Shown: in pieces, positions 10,873-21,580 of the stretch
Numbering within the stretch: the stretch's first letter is position 1
Layout: the number at the start of each line of letters is the position of its first letter
Assembly (NCBI GenBank): GCA_011032825.1
Contig: JAADJZ010000015.1
Location: forward strand, 310,001 to 374,000
Direction of reading: 5' to 3'
Length of the DNA: 64,000 nucleotides
From: Massariosphaeria phaeospora
Lineage: Eukaryota > Ascomycota > Dothideomycetes > Pleosporales
Made by a program: the position numbers and the translations under genes
The notes under the pieces: model-generated
Told to the model about the DNA's origin: nothing
Databases searched by the model: none
The model's input: the letters and a program-made list of their open reading frames with translations, nothing else

Positions 10873-12404
10873 ACCGTAACACATATTAGCGTTGAGAGCA
10901 ATCTCAACAATTACCTTGCTGATCGCTGCATTAGTATGGAGCAGTAAATCTTTAATTGCCTCGTCAAACTCTGGTCTGAGGGGCATTGTTGGGAGTTTGC
11001 TGCTCATTCCCATGCTGCAAGTTTCTGTTTATTATGTCATCTCAACGTTCCATAGCCCTGAGAGTGCATTTGCATCTCCACAAACCAGCCCAGCTACCTA
11101 GTGTATTCCGCGTAAGCTAAAGACAAATAAACAAGGCTTACTTGCTAAAGGCCGTGCTACGCAGTCAAGGACAGACAGACACTCCAACTACAAAAATCTC
11201 CGCTCCGCCCGTGCTAGCCGCAATCTAATCTATCGGACACTTAGCTATCTATCTCGCTAAATTACCGACAAAAACCTGGGAACACGAAATCTAAGGAGAT
11301 TTGATCTGATCTGCTGCACAGCCGAGCCGGGCTGGGCTGTTGTTTCGCCTAGATACTGCGTATGTAGGTAGGTAGGTACCGTGCGAGAAATCTGCCAAGT
11401 TCTATTCTTATATATCTCGGGTGATTTGCTTGGTAGGATGACGGAGAGTGGAGCGGAGGGGAGAGAAGAGGGGAGAGAAGAGGTTATAGAGAAATGAAAG
11501 GTGTGTTAGATTGATGAAATGAAATGCAATGGGATAGAAAGGTAAATAGCGGAGAGGCAGACTAGACTATGTTGAGAAAGAATACATAGAGAGACACGTC
11601 TGCGGAGCCGAGTCTGGACAATTGCGTTTGTGTACTACCTACACGTTAATCAGTTAGTGCGGAAATGTGTAGGGAAACAGTGTTGAATGGTGCTATGGCT
11701 GTGGTTTGCTTGCTTGCTTGCTACCGCGCAAACTTAACTTAACTTGACAGATCAAATGCGCGAACGAACCTACACGCACCAAGGTGGAACGAATGATTGA
11801 GGAAAATGAGTGTGTATTCATGATAATGGTCTCCCAGCAACAACAAACAAAGCCAGCCCCCTCCTTGTGAGCGAAACCCATTGTGTCAAGCTAGGGGTGG
11901 GTATATGGTCTGCCATGCTTTCAGTACCAGTTCAGTTTCCACCCCACCACGACCCCACCGTCGTCACACTATCACTACCAATTCCAGTCAATAAAAGAGA
12001 GAAGAAGATATGCCCCTCAGTCGCCCACTCGGTGGCGAGGGCGGCTGGATATGTCTTGATTGGCCAAGGCCAGAGCTGAGCTGTGGAAAGAGAAAGAAAG
12101 AAGGGCTCTCGAAACAAGAAGTTATTCGTAAAAGCAAAAGGAAAAGACCGAACCCCATCCCATATACGAACGCCGGTGAGAGGGGGGAGAGGGCCAAACA
12201 AGACGTCAACGGTCCTGCCTGCGCGCAGCTCCGCCCTCGAAAAAAGACAGTAATTGGTGCAAACCCCGGAACCGTGTAGAAACGCCGCTTGGGAATCGTG
12301 AAATCGTTCCGCACAAGTAAAGTCCAGTCCCGTCCTCGCCAGTATGAAAGCGTATGATATGTTATGTTATGTTATGTCATGTTTGTTGTGGATAAGACGC
12401 CCGC
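10873..12404. other. Intergenic, no supported gene
   Basis: About 1.5 kb with short repeats only: TAGG repeats near 11365, GA-rich tract near 11445-11485, CTTG repeats near 11707, ATGTT repeats near 12355-12385. The open frames here are short and look random. Confidence 0.5.
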
Positions 12405-12770
12405 CTAGCACTTGCCATTGAGCACCTCAAAGATGCCAACCTCGACACCGCTGCCGATGCTCGGCCGCGGCTCCAGCATCTCAAGCTCGTGGCTGAACAG
12501 ATGGCGCTCCTCCTCGCGCTCGACGTCGAGCACCGAGGGTTTCCGTCGCAGGGCCAACAGCTGGCGGATGCTGTGCGAGGAGCTGAAGGAGCGGTGCGAG
12601 TCGGGGCTCGAGGTGCGCGTTAGGGGCGACGTGGTGCCGGTCGACGAGCTGGGCGAGATGGAGCGTGGGGAGCGGCTGGGCGAGAAGGCGGTGCGGAGGC
12701 GGCGTAGCGAGGTCCCGGTGCGGAGGGGGGTGAAGGACTGGAAGCGGTTGGGGCGGGTGGGAGTTGGCAT
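12405..12770 (-). CDS. Small Ser/Arg-rich hypothetical protein
   Basis: An intronless frame of 121 codons starts at ATG 12770 in a favourable context (AAAATG). The N-terminal half is very rich in Ser, Arg, Thr and Pro, with several SP and TP pairs that suit phosphorylation. The C-terminal part is different, with an acidic/hydrophobic end (REEERHLFSHELEMLEPRP, then VEVGIFEVLNGKC), which argues for a real protein rather than a chance GC-rich frame. I do not recognise a family. Coding bias is uncertain because the opposite strand is also open here; the minus-strand choice rests on the start context and the ordered C-terminus. Confidence 0.42.
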   Translation of the reverse strand: MPTPTRPNRFQSFTPLRTGTSLRRLRTAFSPSRSPRSISPSSSTGTTSPLTRTSSPDSHRSFSSSHSIRQLLALRRKPSVLDVEREEERHLFSHELEMLEPRPSIGSGVEVGIFEVLNGKC

Positions 12771-13551
12771 TTTGGCGGCTGGGTGGTGGGTGGTGGTGAG
12801 TGAGTCGAGGAGATATATTATCGATTGGCGGATTGATTGACTGATTGATTGATTGTCTAGACCAGTGCTGTGCTACGAGCAATTGGTGGCAGGTTTGTCG
12901 GGCAGCGAGGGTGGGCGTGCAGGTCCAGCTGTCCGCGGCAAGCAATTGCGCTTGAAAGAGTGTCGAGGGGTGAGTGATGATGCGAGCAGCTTCTCAGAAG
13001 TGCCGGCGATCTATCGAGTGCAGAGCAAACACCAGCTTCTCGTGTATTCCAACGAAGAAGAGTCGTCTTGTCAAAAGCCGGCTGGTCGTGGGTGGAGCGA
13101 AGTAAGTAAGTAGGTGCAGAACAAGAAGCGGACTCGGAAGCGAAAGTAAGGGACGGACGGTGCAAGCAGCGTCTCAAAAGAAAGCCAGTTCAGTTCAGTT
13201 CAGGTCAGATGGAACGGCGGCCGGGCAAGGGCCGTGGAGGGTGTAATATGTATTATGTAGGTAAGATGGAGGTTTGAGACCGGAACGACCCCCCGGTCGC
13301 GCCGTGCAGCGAGGGGCTCCCGCGTGTGTGATCGCCGCGCAGAAACAGGCAAGTCGAGGTGGCCACGACCGCCAGCCTGCCCGGCCGTGTTGCAGGATGC
13401 CGGCGCCCCTTGAGTAATGACGACTCACGAGGAGCCGGGTGGGCACGACGGCCGATGGGGATGCCTTGAGGCTTGAGGGCGAGCGGATTGCAGACGGAGA
13501 GGCGAGGCAGAGAGCAGGATCCGCTGCGAGAAATGAGGGCCAACACCCCGG

Positions 13552-13583
<32 letters not shown>

Positions 13584-14726
13584 CACAGCGGGTCCGAGGC
13601 CTGAAAGCTGCTTTTCCTCGATAGCCAGAGACAGCCGAATCCGTCTCCTGGCTCTCACACACGCCGAGAAGCTCGCCGTCGCACCGCTGCAGCCGAGCAC
13701 GAGCACCAAAGGGCGTCTGTCGCGATAAGTGTCGCGTCGCGGGCTAGACTAGGCTTCCTAGCTGGCGGCGCGTGTCTCAGGCCCACGGTTGACCTGCGGC
13801 CGTCGAACAGCGGCGGCCTGGACGGCGGCCAAGCTGTCTGACGCGGGTGTGATGAGCAGCGCCCGTCGACGACACGACACGACATGACACGCACGGCCGC
13901 ACGTTCGTTTCACCATCCATCTAATGCCCGCAGCCCGCAGCGCCCTCCGGCTCCGGCTCCCAGGCACCACCGACAGAGACGCGACGCACCCACCCACACC
14001 ACGACACGCAAAAGTACTTGGTAGCCAGGGCTCGGATACGAAGAATAGTCTACCACTCTGCGTAGTCTAGGGAATTGTCTACAAACTTGTACAGACAGTA
14101 CTTTGCCCTCCCAGCGCCGTCGCTATGCAGCCCGACCCGACCCGACTCCGACTCCATACCGAATACACTCCACCACCCCCACCGAATACCAGCGCCATTA
14201 ACTTAGTTACCTACCTCGCAGTACGCTCGCTCGCTCAATGCGCCTCTATCTATGCTTGACTCCATGCATGCTAAGCAAATCAAACGATCCGATCCGATCC
14301 GCGGTGCTGCCATGTCGAAGTGATGAACAGAAAAAAACCCCCCCCCATTGCCCTGCTCCCTGCGTGGGTGTGTCGCAGTGTGCACTGTGTGCTCGGGCCG
14401 GTGCTGCCATGGCCCATGGCCGCCTCTAACGTCCCATGTCGGACATCAATGCAACCGCATGCGTGTCCTATCCCCTGCACCGACCTTTGGACCGTGGACC
14501 TGACCCAACCTAACTTGACCCGACCAGTTCTGCAGCCCGTCCAAACCCTTCCCAGACCCCCTCTGCACGCCCCTCCGCCGTCTCCGTCACGGGCATGCCT
14601 CACCCACCGTTGCTTCCTCGGTTCGAAACACGGCCATGACAAGCTTGAGAACCACGCCTGCGTGCACACATATTAGCGAGCAAGCACTCATCGTGGCGAA
14701 CTTGCGCCTGGTTTAGCCTAGACAGA
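12771..14726. other. Intergenic, GC-rich and low complexity
   Basis: About 2 kb between the small hypothetical gene and the 3' end of CCH1. It contains GATT repeats (about 12833-12855), a GCAACA hexamer tract and many Ala/Arg/Cys-rich chance frames on both strands. No gene is supported. Confidence 0.5.
13552..13583. repeat. GCAACA/CAGCAA microsatellite
   Basis: About five tandem copies of a hexamer. It produces poly-Gln on the plus strand and poly-Leu on the minus strand in frames that otherwise lack protein-like sequence. Confidence 0.85.
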
Positions 14727-17700
14727 CTACCGCGGTCCCGGCCGCCGCTGCGTGAAACTCCTGCGGATGCTCTCCCCCCACGCCGAATTGTCGAGCACCT
14801 CCAGCACATCGGCTGCGCTGACGGCGCTGTTCTGACGGCTGCGCTGCGCTGCGGCTGGGCTGGGTGCTGGCTCCAACAAGGGGCTGGGAGGCCGGCTGAG
14901 AGCCGACGCGAACTGCCAGTCGCCTTCGCCCGGGGCAGCGAACGGCGACGTTTGCGGGGACGCTCGTGTCGGAGACAGCGGCGAAGCACGAGTTGGCGAA
15001 CCGAGGGGTGTGTGTTGTATCGAGTTTGCGCGGCTCCGCAACGTCATGTCCGAGTTGGGAGGCGATGGCGCGCGGATATCGCTGCCAGAGGCGCGCCAGT
15101 CGGCGTTGTCCATGGGGGAGAGGTCCACGGGGGAGAAGATGGGGCTGCCGCTCGCCGAAGGGTGTGCGCGCTGCGCATCTGTAATGTCTTCGTCGTCGAC
15201 GAAGATCTCGGGCACTGTGAACTGCGGGACTGCCGTCATGCGCCCTGATTTCTTCGACTCGATGGCCCGCCGGAAGCGGCGCGACCAGTACAGGGTGTCG
15301 AAGAAGCCGACGACTACGTTTCGCTTGACTGCCTCTTCCACACGTTGTAGTCGCGCTCGCCGACGTAGGTACTCCTCTAACCTGCATCCTGTTAGCGACC
15401 CTACAAATTAGACCACTCTGAGCAAGTACATACCTCAAGCTTTTATTGTCGTTGATGACCTTGTGATGGACCAAGATCATCAGCAGTGAAGTGAACTGGA
15501 TACCGCGATCGGGGTCGCTGGACACCAAAACTTCTTCGTAGAACGTGTTCATGCGTGTCCTCCGCCGCCGGATCTCATCGATGGGCAGCACAGCCAAGCA
15601 CTGGTTCAGCCTTGCAAGATCTACCTCAGGGGTGGGCTCGTGGCTTTGTACAGGAAGCCCTGATCCGCGCCTTTCTGCGGGACAGCACTCCTCTATCAGT
15701 CTTCCGACTGTAAAATCGCCGTCGTAGATTCTCATCTCAAAGATACCAGAGAGTTCCTATAACCGTCAGTACGAGCAATCCAAAGTTGCTTGCCGGGCCC
15801 ACTTACACCAAGTAGCCTTGGGAACACATCTTTCGAGATATAGCCTGTACCATTGGGGTCGAATTCTGCCCAGGCCTGCTTGAATCGGCGGATTTCCTCT
15901 CGACTGATAACGGACAGCCCGCTGCTCCGCTGGTAGACGTAACTGAAACTCTCGTATATCAGAGAGACGAACAGGTTCACGAAGATGTACATGCTCAGGA
16001 TGTTCCAGGTGATGAACAAGGCGCGTGCCCACTCGGGGCTTCCACAGTCGCTCTCGAAATACTTTTCGCCATCGGTGCAGAAAGGTTTATCAACGTTGGC
16101 GAAGTCTTCCATGAGTTCGTTCCAGCCTTCTCCAGTGCTCATTCGAAACAAGAGAATAAGTGCTTTGGGCACGTTCCGGAAGTTTATATTCCCCGTTTCA
16201 TTCGGGCCAAATCGTGTAAGCCCAAAGGTCTGAGTGAGCGCAATGGCATATACCAAGAACAAGACTAGCCAGGTAGCGAGCAGATTCGCGATGGCCGCTA
16301 GGCTTGCTGCTGCTGTCTTGAACAGTTGGTCGAGTTGATTGTTTCGTGGAATCAGAAGCAGCGCAATTGACACTAGACACAGCTTGTGCAAGGTTATGAA
16401 AACACGCTCGTCAGGCCGGGTGAGAAGTAGGATGGATGTGACTAGTGTGCCCGAAACCGCGAGGATCGAGAAAACGTCCCAAGAGCTCTTCCGGAACCGG
16501 TGCCAGGATAGACCAATGATACGAATGATGACATTCGCGATGAAGATGATGGTCAAGAGAAGAAATATGTAATCTAGAAACGTCAGTACTGGACCCTGTC
16601 ATGGACAAACATGCTTACCTCGAATCTGATCCCAGACCCCGGAACCAGGGTACCATTCCAGACAAAGGAGAACAAGATGAACGACTAATAGCACGGTCAT
16701 GCCTCGTTGCCAACGTCCTGTCTTGCGAACTGCTCGGCGATAACACCACTCTTCCCAAGTCTCCCTCTGCTTGGTGGACGATGGTCGCTTTGACGGAGAA
16801 ACTTGCCGAAGCAGCTTCCTGAGCTCCAGCCAAGAGCGCTGGTCGGTAGTGAGAAAGGCAACGCCGGTCTGCTCTGTGTAGTTGCGCATAAACACAGAAA
16901 CAAACAGAGTCAACACGAAGACTGCACCGAGCAAGTTGAATATGATGAAGTAAACGGCGTTGCCTTGAGAGGCAAAAGGGGACGGCTGTTTGAATACCCC
17001 AGTAATGCTCTGTCCGGCCCACATGACGTCTGTCCAGCCCTCTTGAGAAACGATCTGGAACAGTATGAACAAGGAGTCGCCAAAATTGTCGAAGTCGAAG
17101 TTGGGATTCGTGACTTGGCGCGGTGCAAGTACTCCCCATTGGTAAGGCTCGCTGGCATATTCATTGACACAGTCGTGCAAGTCGAAGATGCCCGACTTAC
17201 CGTCATTACAGAACTGCATTTGTCCGACGAAAAGGTTCAGCCCGTAGATGGCAAAAGGAATCAGCAAACTTAAGGATACAAAGGCGGCCTAGAGCTAAGT
17301 CAATACAGCCGCAAACGTAGTTTCGATGACACTTACCGATACGACTTTCCAACCTCCGCGCACTATAACAGAGTGAAAGTGGTCGCGAGCACTGTCGCTG
17401 ATGTTGAGAAGTCGAAGTGCTCTGAGTGCCTTGAAAGCACCCACTGTTCGAGTTATTTGGCCTTCCTTGACAAGCGAGGTGGCCACGTTCACCCAGAGAG
17501 TAGTCAGCACCACGCCATCAATGAACCCCCAGGATCCACGGAAGTATGCGTTCGGCGTCCAGAAAACACCATCGGCAATGACCTTGATCAAAGCCTCGAT
17601 CGAGAATAAAACGGCAAAGCCCATGTCAGTGAAAACGAACCAGTTCCGCACGCTGAATTCGTGATCCAAGAAATAAGTCCGCTGGTACAGCGGTGTGGTG

Positions 17701-20700
17701 ACACAAGCGAGTAAAACCATGGCGATGATCGCCGCGTAGATGAACGCTGAAAATGCATACCACACAGGCACTGAGGGGGCGACACCTTCAATGCGATCTC
17801 CTCCTCGACCAGGACCAACAATCCGTTGACAGATTTTGCGTATAGGATTGTATGGCTTGAACATGAAGAGAGAGACATTGTAGTTTGGATGCTTTCTGAG
17901 GTACTCTCTTTGCGCCTTTTTGCGTTGTTCGGCCGCAGTGACCACTTCCTTTGCCATTTTTCTGGGATCCAGGTCTTCGTACGCGCGTCCAAAATCCAAG
18001 GGCGCGTAGAACGGATTTGGTTCGCGATGACTGAGTCTCCGCACGAAGCGTTGCCACATGGTAGACATGGCACCCGAACCAACAACGGTCGGCTGTGGTC
18101 GTATACCAGGTTGAGGCTCCTCATCTTCCGGGCTAAGAATGTCTTCAGGCTCATCGAGGAAGTCTCGCACCACGGCATCCTTGAGCAACATCTCTGCTGC
18201 TGCAGAGCCATAGTCCAAAGGATCTTTGCGACTAGCGTGGCCGAGTTTGAAGATGGATGAGAGTGACAAATTTCTGTAACTGATTAGTACAAGCAATTGA
18301 AAGAGCTATAGAAGACGTACCCATTCGTTTCACTGAGACCCTGCTCTTTCTTCTGGAGGAAGGCTTTGACTTGTTGCAGCCGCTTCTCGTCTTCGGAAAC
18401 GTCAAAGTTCTCTTGAATGACAGCAATGAACATATTCAGAACAATGACTATCATCGAGATTAGTTAAGCACGAGTACTGAGTTCATGAGAATCAACTCAC
18501 AGTTGGCGAATATAAACCAGAGAATGCAAAAAGCAGCCCCTATCCATGACGTGCCAAAAGAGATTTGGTAGCTGGTGGCGGTGTACAGGATGTCCGTCCA
18601 ATTTTCGCTGGAAAGTATCTGATACATCCCAACAAAGGAGTTGTAAGTGGTGAAGAAGGAGATCGGTAGAGTATCGCCTTGCGTTTGCTCGGGGAACTCT
18701 CCTCGGAAGAGTTGCGAGGCGAATATAGATGCAACAAACGTGAGGAGAAACACGAACAGTATAAGGTTAAGTAAACCGCTGACGTTACCAAGTACGATCA
18801 TCTACAGGGTCATTAGCAAAGTGTAAGATAACATTCAACACAGCTGACTCACGATGAGATCCCGTGTCATAGGCACAGCAAGAACGACTCGATATATTCG
18901 AAGGATTTGAAAAACCGTAAGCCAAGCGTACGCTCGTCCTTGGTGCGAAGCTTTCACCATTGGCAACTGAATGACGGCGGTAATTATAGCAATGGCAAGA
19001 TCCGTCATGTTCCGCCTGCTTTGGAAAAAGTGCCTCCAATTGATGGCGAACCTAACGAGGATCTCGCCAAGGAGTACGAAGGTAACTCCGGTTTCAGACA
19101 GATCAATGAATCGGCGTCGTGAGTCGCTCATGCCTGCGCTTCTGAACGTCTGACACATCAGGCCATAAGCGATAACGAGCACCCAGATCGAGGAAGTCCT
19201 GTTAAACACTTTTTTCAGAGTGCTCACTCGCTGGTTCGTGCCTTTCTCTTGGCCTTCCTCGTCTTCGTCTATGATTTCTTGTCCGGTAAATGCACTCGCT
19301 TTGCTTTCCTCCCGAATGATCTGGAAGGAGGAGGTGATGACGGCGATGAGAAGTGAGATGAGCCACAAGTTCAAAATCAGAATCCCACCAGCGAAGAAGA
19401 GCGCACCGATCAAGTAGTCACTGTCAGCTATCTTGTAGAGCAAGTCTGAGTAAGTGTTTGATGACATGATTACGAATACCAGCTCCAAAGATTGCAGGAT
19501 GTTGTCAAAACTCTGAGTTCCGTTGTAGGGATTTTGTCCTTCTATGCAGAGTGAACCCTTGGGGCAGAGGAAGCCTTTGTTGGATTTAGGGGCCATACCG
19601 GGCCGCATAGGTATGTATGGCTCGGGAACGAGAGCACCTGGAACGTCTTTCAAATGACCACCGCAAAATTGCTTAGTGTTTGTAAAGTTGGCCTGACCTG
19701 CGGGGTCGATCCAAACGCAGTTCCTCCGGAAGCTAGATTTAAAGCTCTGGATACCGATAATGGCGAAAAGAAGCCAAAAAAAGCCGATTAAGAATGCTAC
19801 ATTGACGAGTAATGGTGCTGCTTTCTTCAGGCTCCTGAGAATGACCTAATGGACTAGTTAATTAGAGATTAAGGCAACTTTGAGTTCCACTAACCGATGT
19901 GCCACTTGTCAGGTTCAGGAGCCGGATGATGCGCAAGCAACTGAGCATTTTGAAGATATAGATATGACTGTTGTTCTCCACGCCATACATGCTTAGGACG
20001 AAAGCAATCCAAAACGAGACGACGGCAACGAAGTCAGTCCGGTTGAAAGAATGTCGCAGATAGGCCCTATGGGCTAGACGAGTTCGTTGTTGTTGTCGCG
20101 AGTCTCCTGGGCCGTCGGTTGGGTGCATTTGGGCGGTGGTGAAGCTCCGGAGAACTGAAGGCTGCTGGGGTTCAGCGTCGGAGCCAACGCGTTTTTGAGA
20201 CAATTGTCGCTGGGGACCACCAAACAGCTGTTGGCCTTTGCTAAAAACAGCTTCCTTAAGCCCTACTTGCCGATTGATCGTACTATACTCTACTGGATTG
20301 AAAATGAAGCCGGAGACAATCACTCGAATAAAGATTTCAATCGTATAGATGACGAAAAGAACCAGGAGCGCGTAATCGATACCCGATCCCCATTTAGTGG
20401 TCCGTGGATGCTCAAACACGCTCTCTCTCGCATCCACAGCCAGAAGAATTGTCTGAACCACAATAAGGACTAGAAGCATTGGCTCAGTAACGCCGTTGAC
20501 CAGAACATCGCAGAACATTAGTCTTAGCTTGTTATCGGGCGGAATGATTCCCAGAGACTTCCCCTTTAGAGGATTCGGAGGCGGTTGCCATTGCGCACTT
20601 GGCCTTCGCGAGTGGATCGGCGAGGGCGGCTTTTCAAGAGGGGAGGTCGGTGATGATGCGCCATCGTGGAGATATTCGGGGAGGGCGGGAAAGGAAGGGG

Positions 20701-21580
20701 GTCCCTGAAGTCGGGCGGGCTGGAGAGAAGACTTTCTCCGCATCGTCCGCTCGGCAATCTCGGCGTCGTTACTAAGATTGACAACGCGCTGGGACATGTT
20801 GCGCACAATGGTGCCAGCTCGGTGCAAAGGCGACTCCCCGCCGGGCGAGAGCGAGCGCTGTCTCCCAGTCGACGTTCGGAGACCGGTAGTCGCAGCTTCC
20901 ACTTGTCCAATGTCCTCGCCACCGCGCGACCCGCCATGTGTGATGGTATCCGGAGTCAGAAACTTGACGCTCTGAAAACTTGATCGATCGACCGAGGGGA
21001 AAGAGGGATGCGACGCGGCGCCGCTTATCGGCTGGAGATTGCGCGAGTCGGTCAGCCGCGCGGTGTCGTCGTAGGTGGGTGAGAAATAGGTGTGGTCTTC
21101 GGAGACGTGTGTAGGGTTGTAGGGATCGCTGCCGTAGGGCGCATACGACTGCTCGGCCGACATGGACGTGGGGAGCGGCGGCGGCGATGTCTCTTCCTGA
21201 AAGCTCATGCCCATGCCTGGGAAGCCAATGGCGGCCTGGAAGGCGCCCGCGTCCTCGATGGGCGAGTATCCCTCATCTTCGTCGGCCACCGTCCCTCCCC
21301 GCCCAGCTGCAACGCCCGTGTTGAGCTGGGGGCCGTGTTCCGCGCGAGTGCGACCGGGCGATTCGGCGATGGGAGCGTACTGGGGATTCCAGTGGTGCCC
21401 GGTGGCTATCGATTCCGCCTGCCTGAGCAGATTCCGTCCCCTATCGCTGAGTGTCCTGCGGTGCTGCTGCGCCCCTGCAGTCGCATATTCAACATGCTCG
21501 TCCGGCGGGCGGTTTAGGTCTTGCAGCGGTATTGACTGGTGGGTGTGGTGCCGGCGATGGTTTGGATCGGGGGAGGACAT
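14727..21580 (-). CDS. CCH1: Cch1, alpha subunit of the high-affinity plasma-membrane Ca2+ channel
   Basis: Nine exons on the minus strand: 21580-19895, 19845-18853, 18801-18501, 18447-18321, 18273-17337, 17288-16619, 16573-15807, 15756-15434 and 15381-14727. The eight introns are 45-53 nt, and the join gives 2152 residues, usual for fungal Cch1. The protein is a four-repeat voltage-gated channel that works with Mid1 in the plasma membrane. A long disordered N-terminus precedes repeat I. Voltage-sensor-like S4 helices are visible, for example KMLSCLRIIRLLNL, FQILRIYRVVL and ALRALRLLN. Pore positions read Asn692 (SSNTYSD), Glu959 (SSENWTD), Glu1431 (SQEGWTD) and Glu1720 (TGEGWNE). After the last helix an EF-hand-like loop, EFDPNGTGYISKDVF, is followed by the conserved LEEYLRRRARLQRV segment and a Ser/Pro-rich tail. 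ATG 21580 is the first in-frame ATG after an upstream stop near 21747. Confidence 0.95.

Noticed and set aside
13195..13709. Cys- or Leu-rich and Gln-rich frames on both strands
   Set aside because: They result from the GCAACA microsatellite and GC-rich sequence; there is no ordered protein segment.
14616..14630. GGTTCGAAAC, a match to the tRNA B-box consensus
   Set aside because: Flanking bases do not pair into a T stem and no acceptor, D or anticodon arm can be placed upstream.
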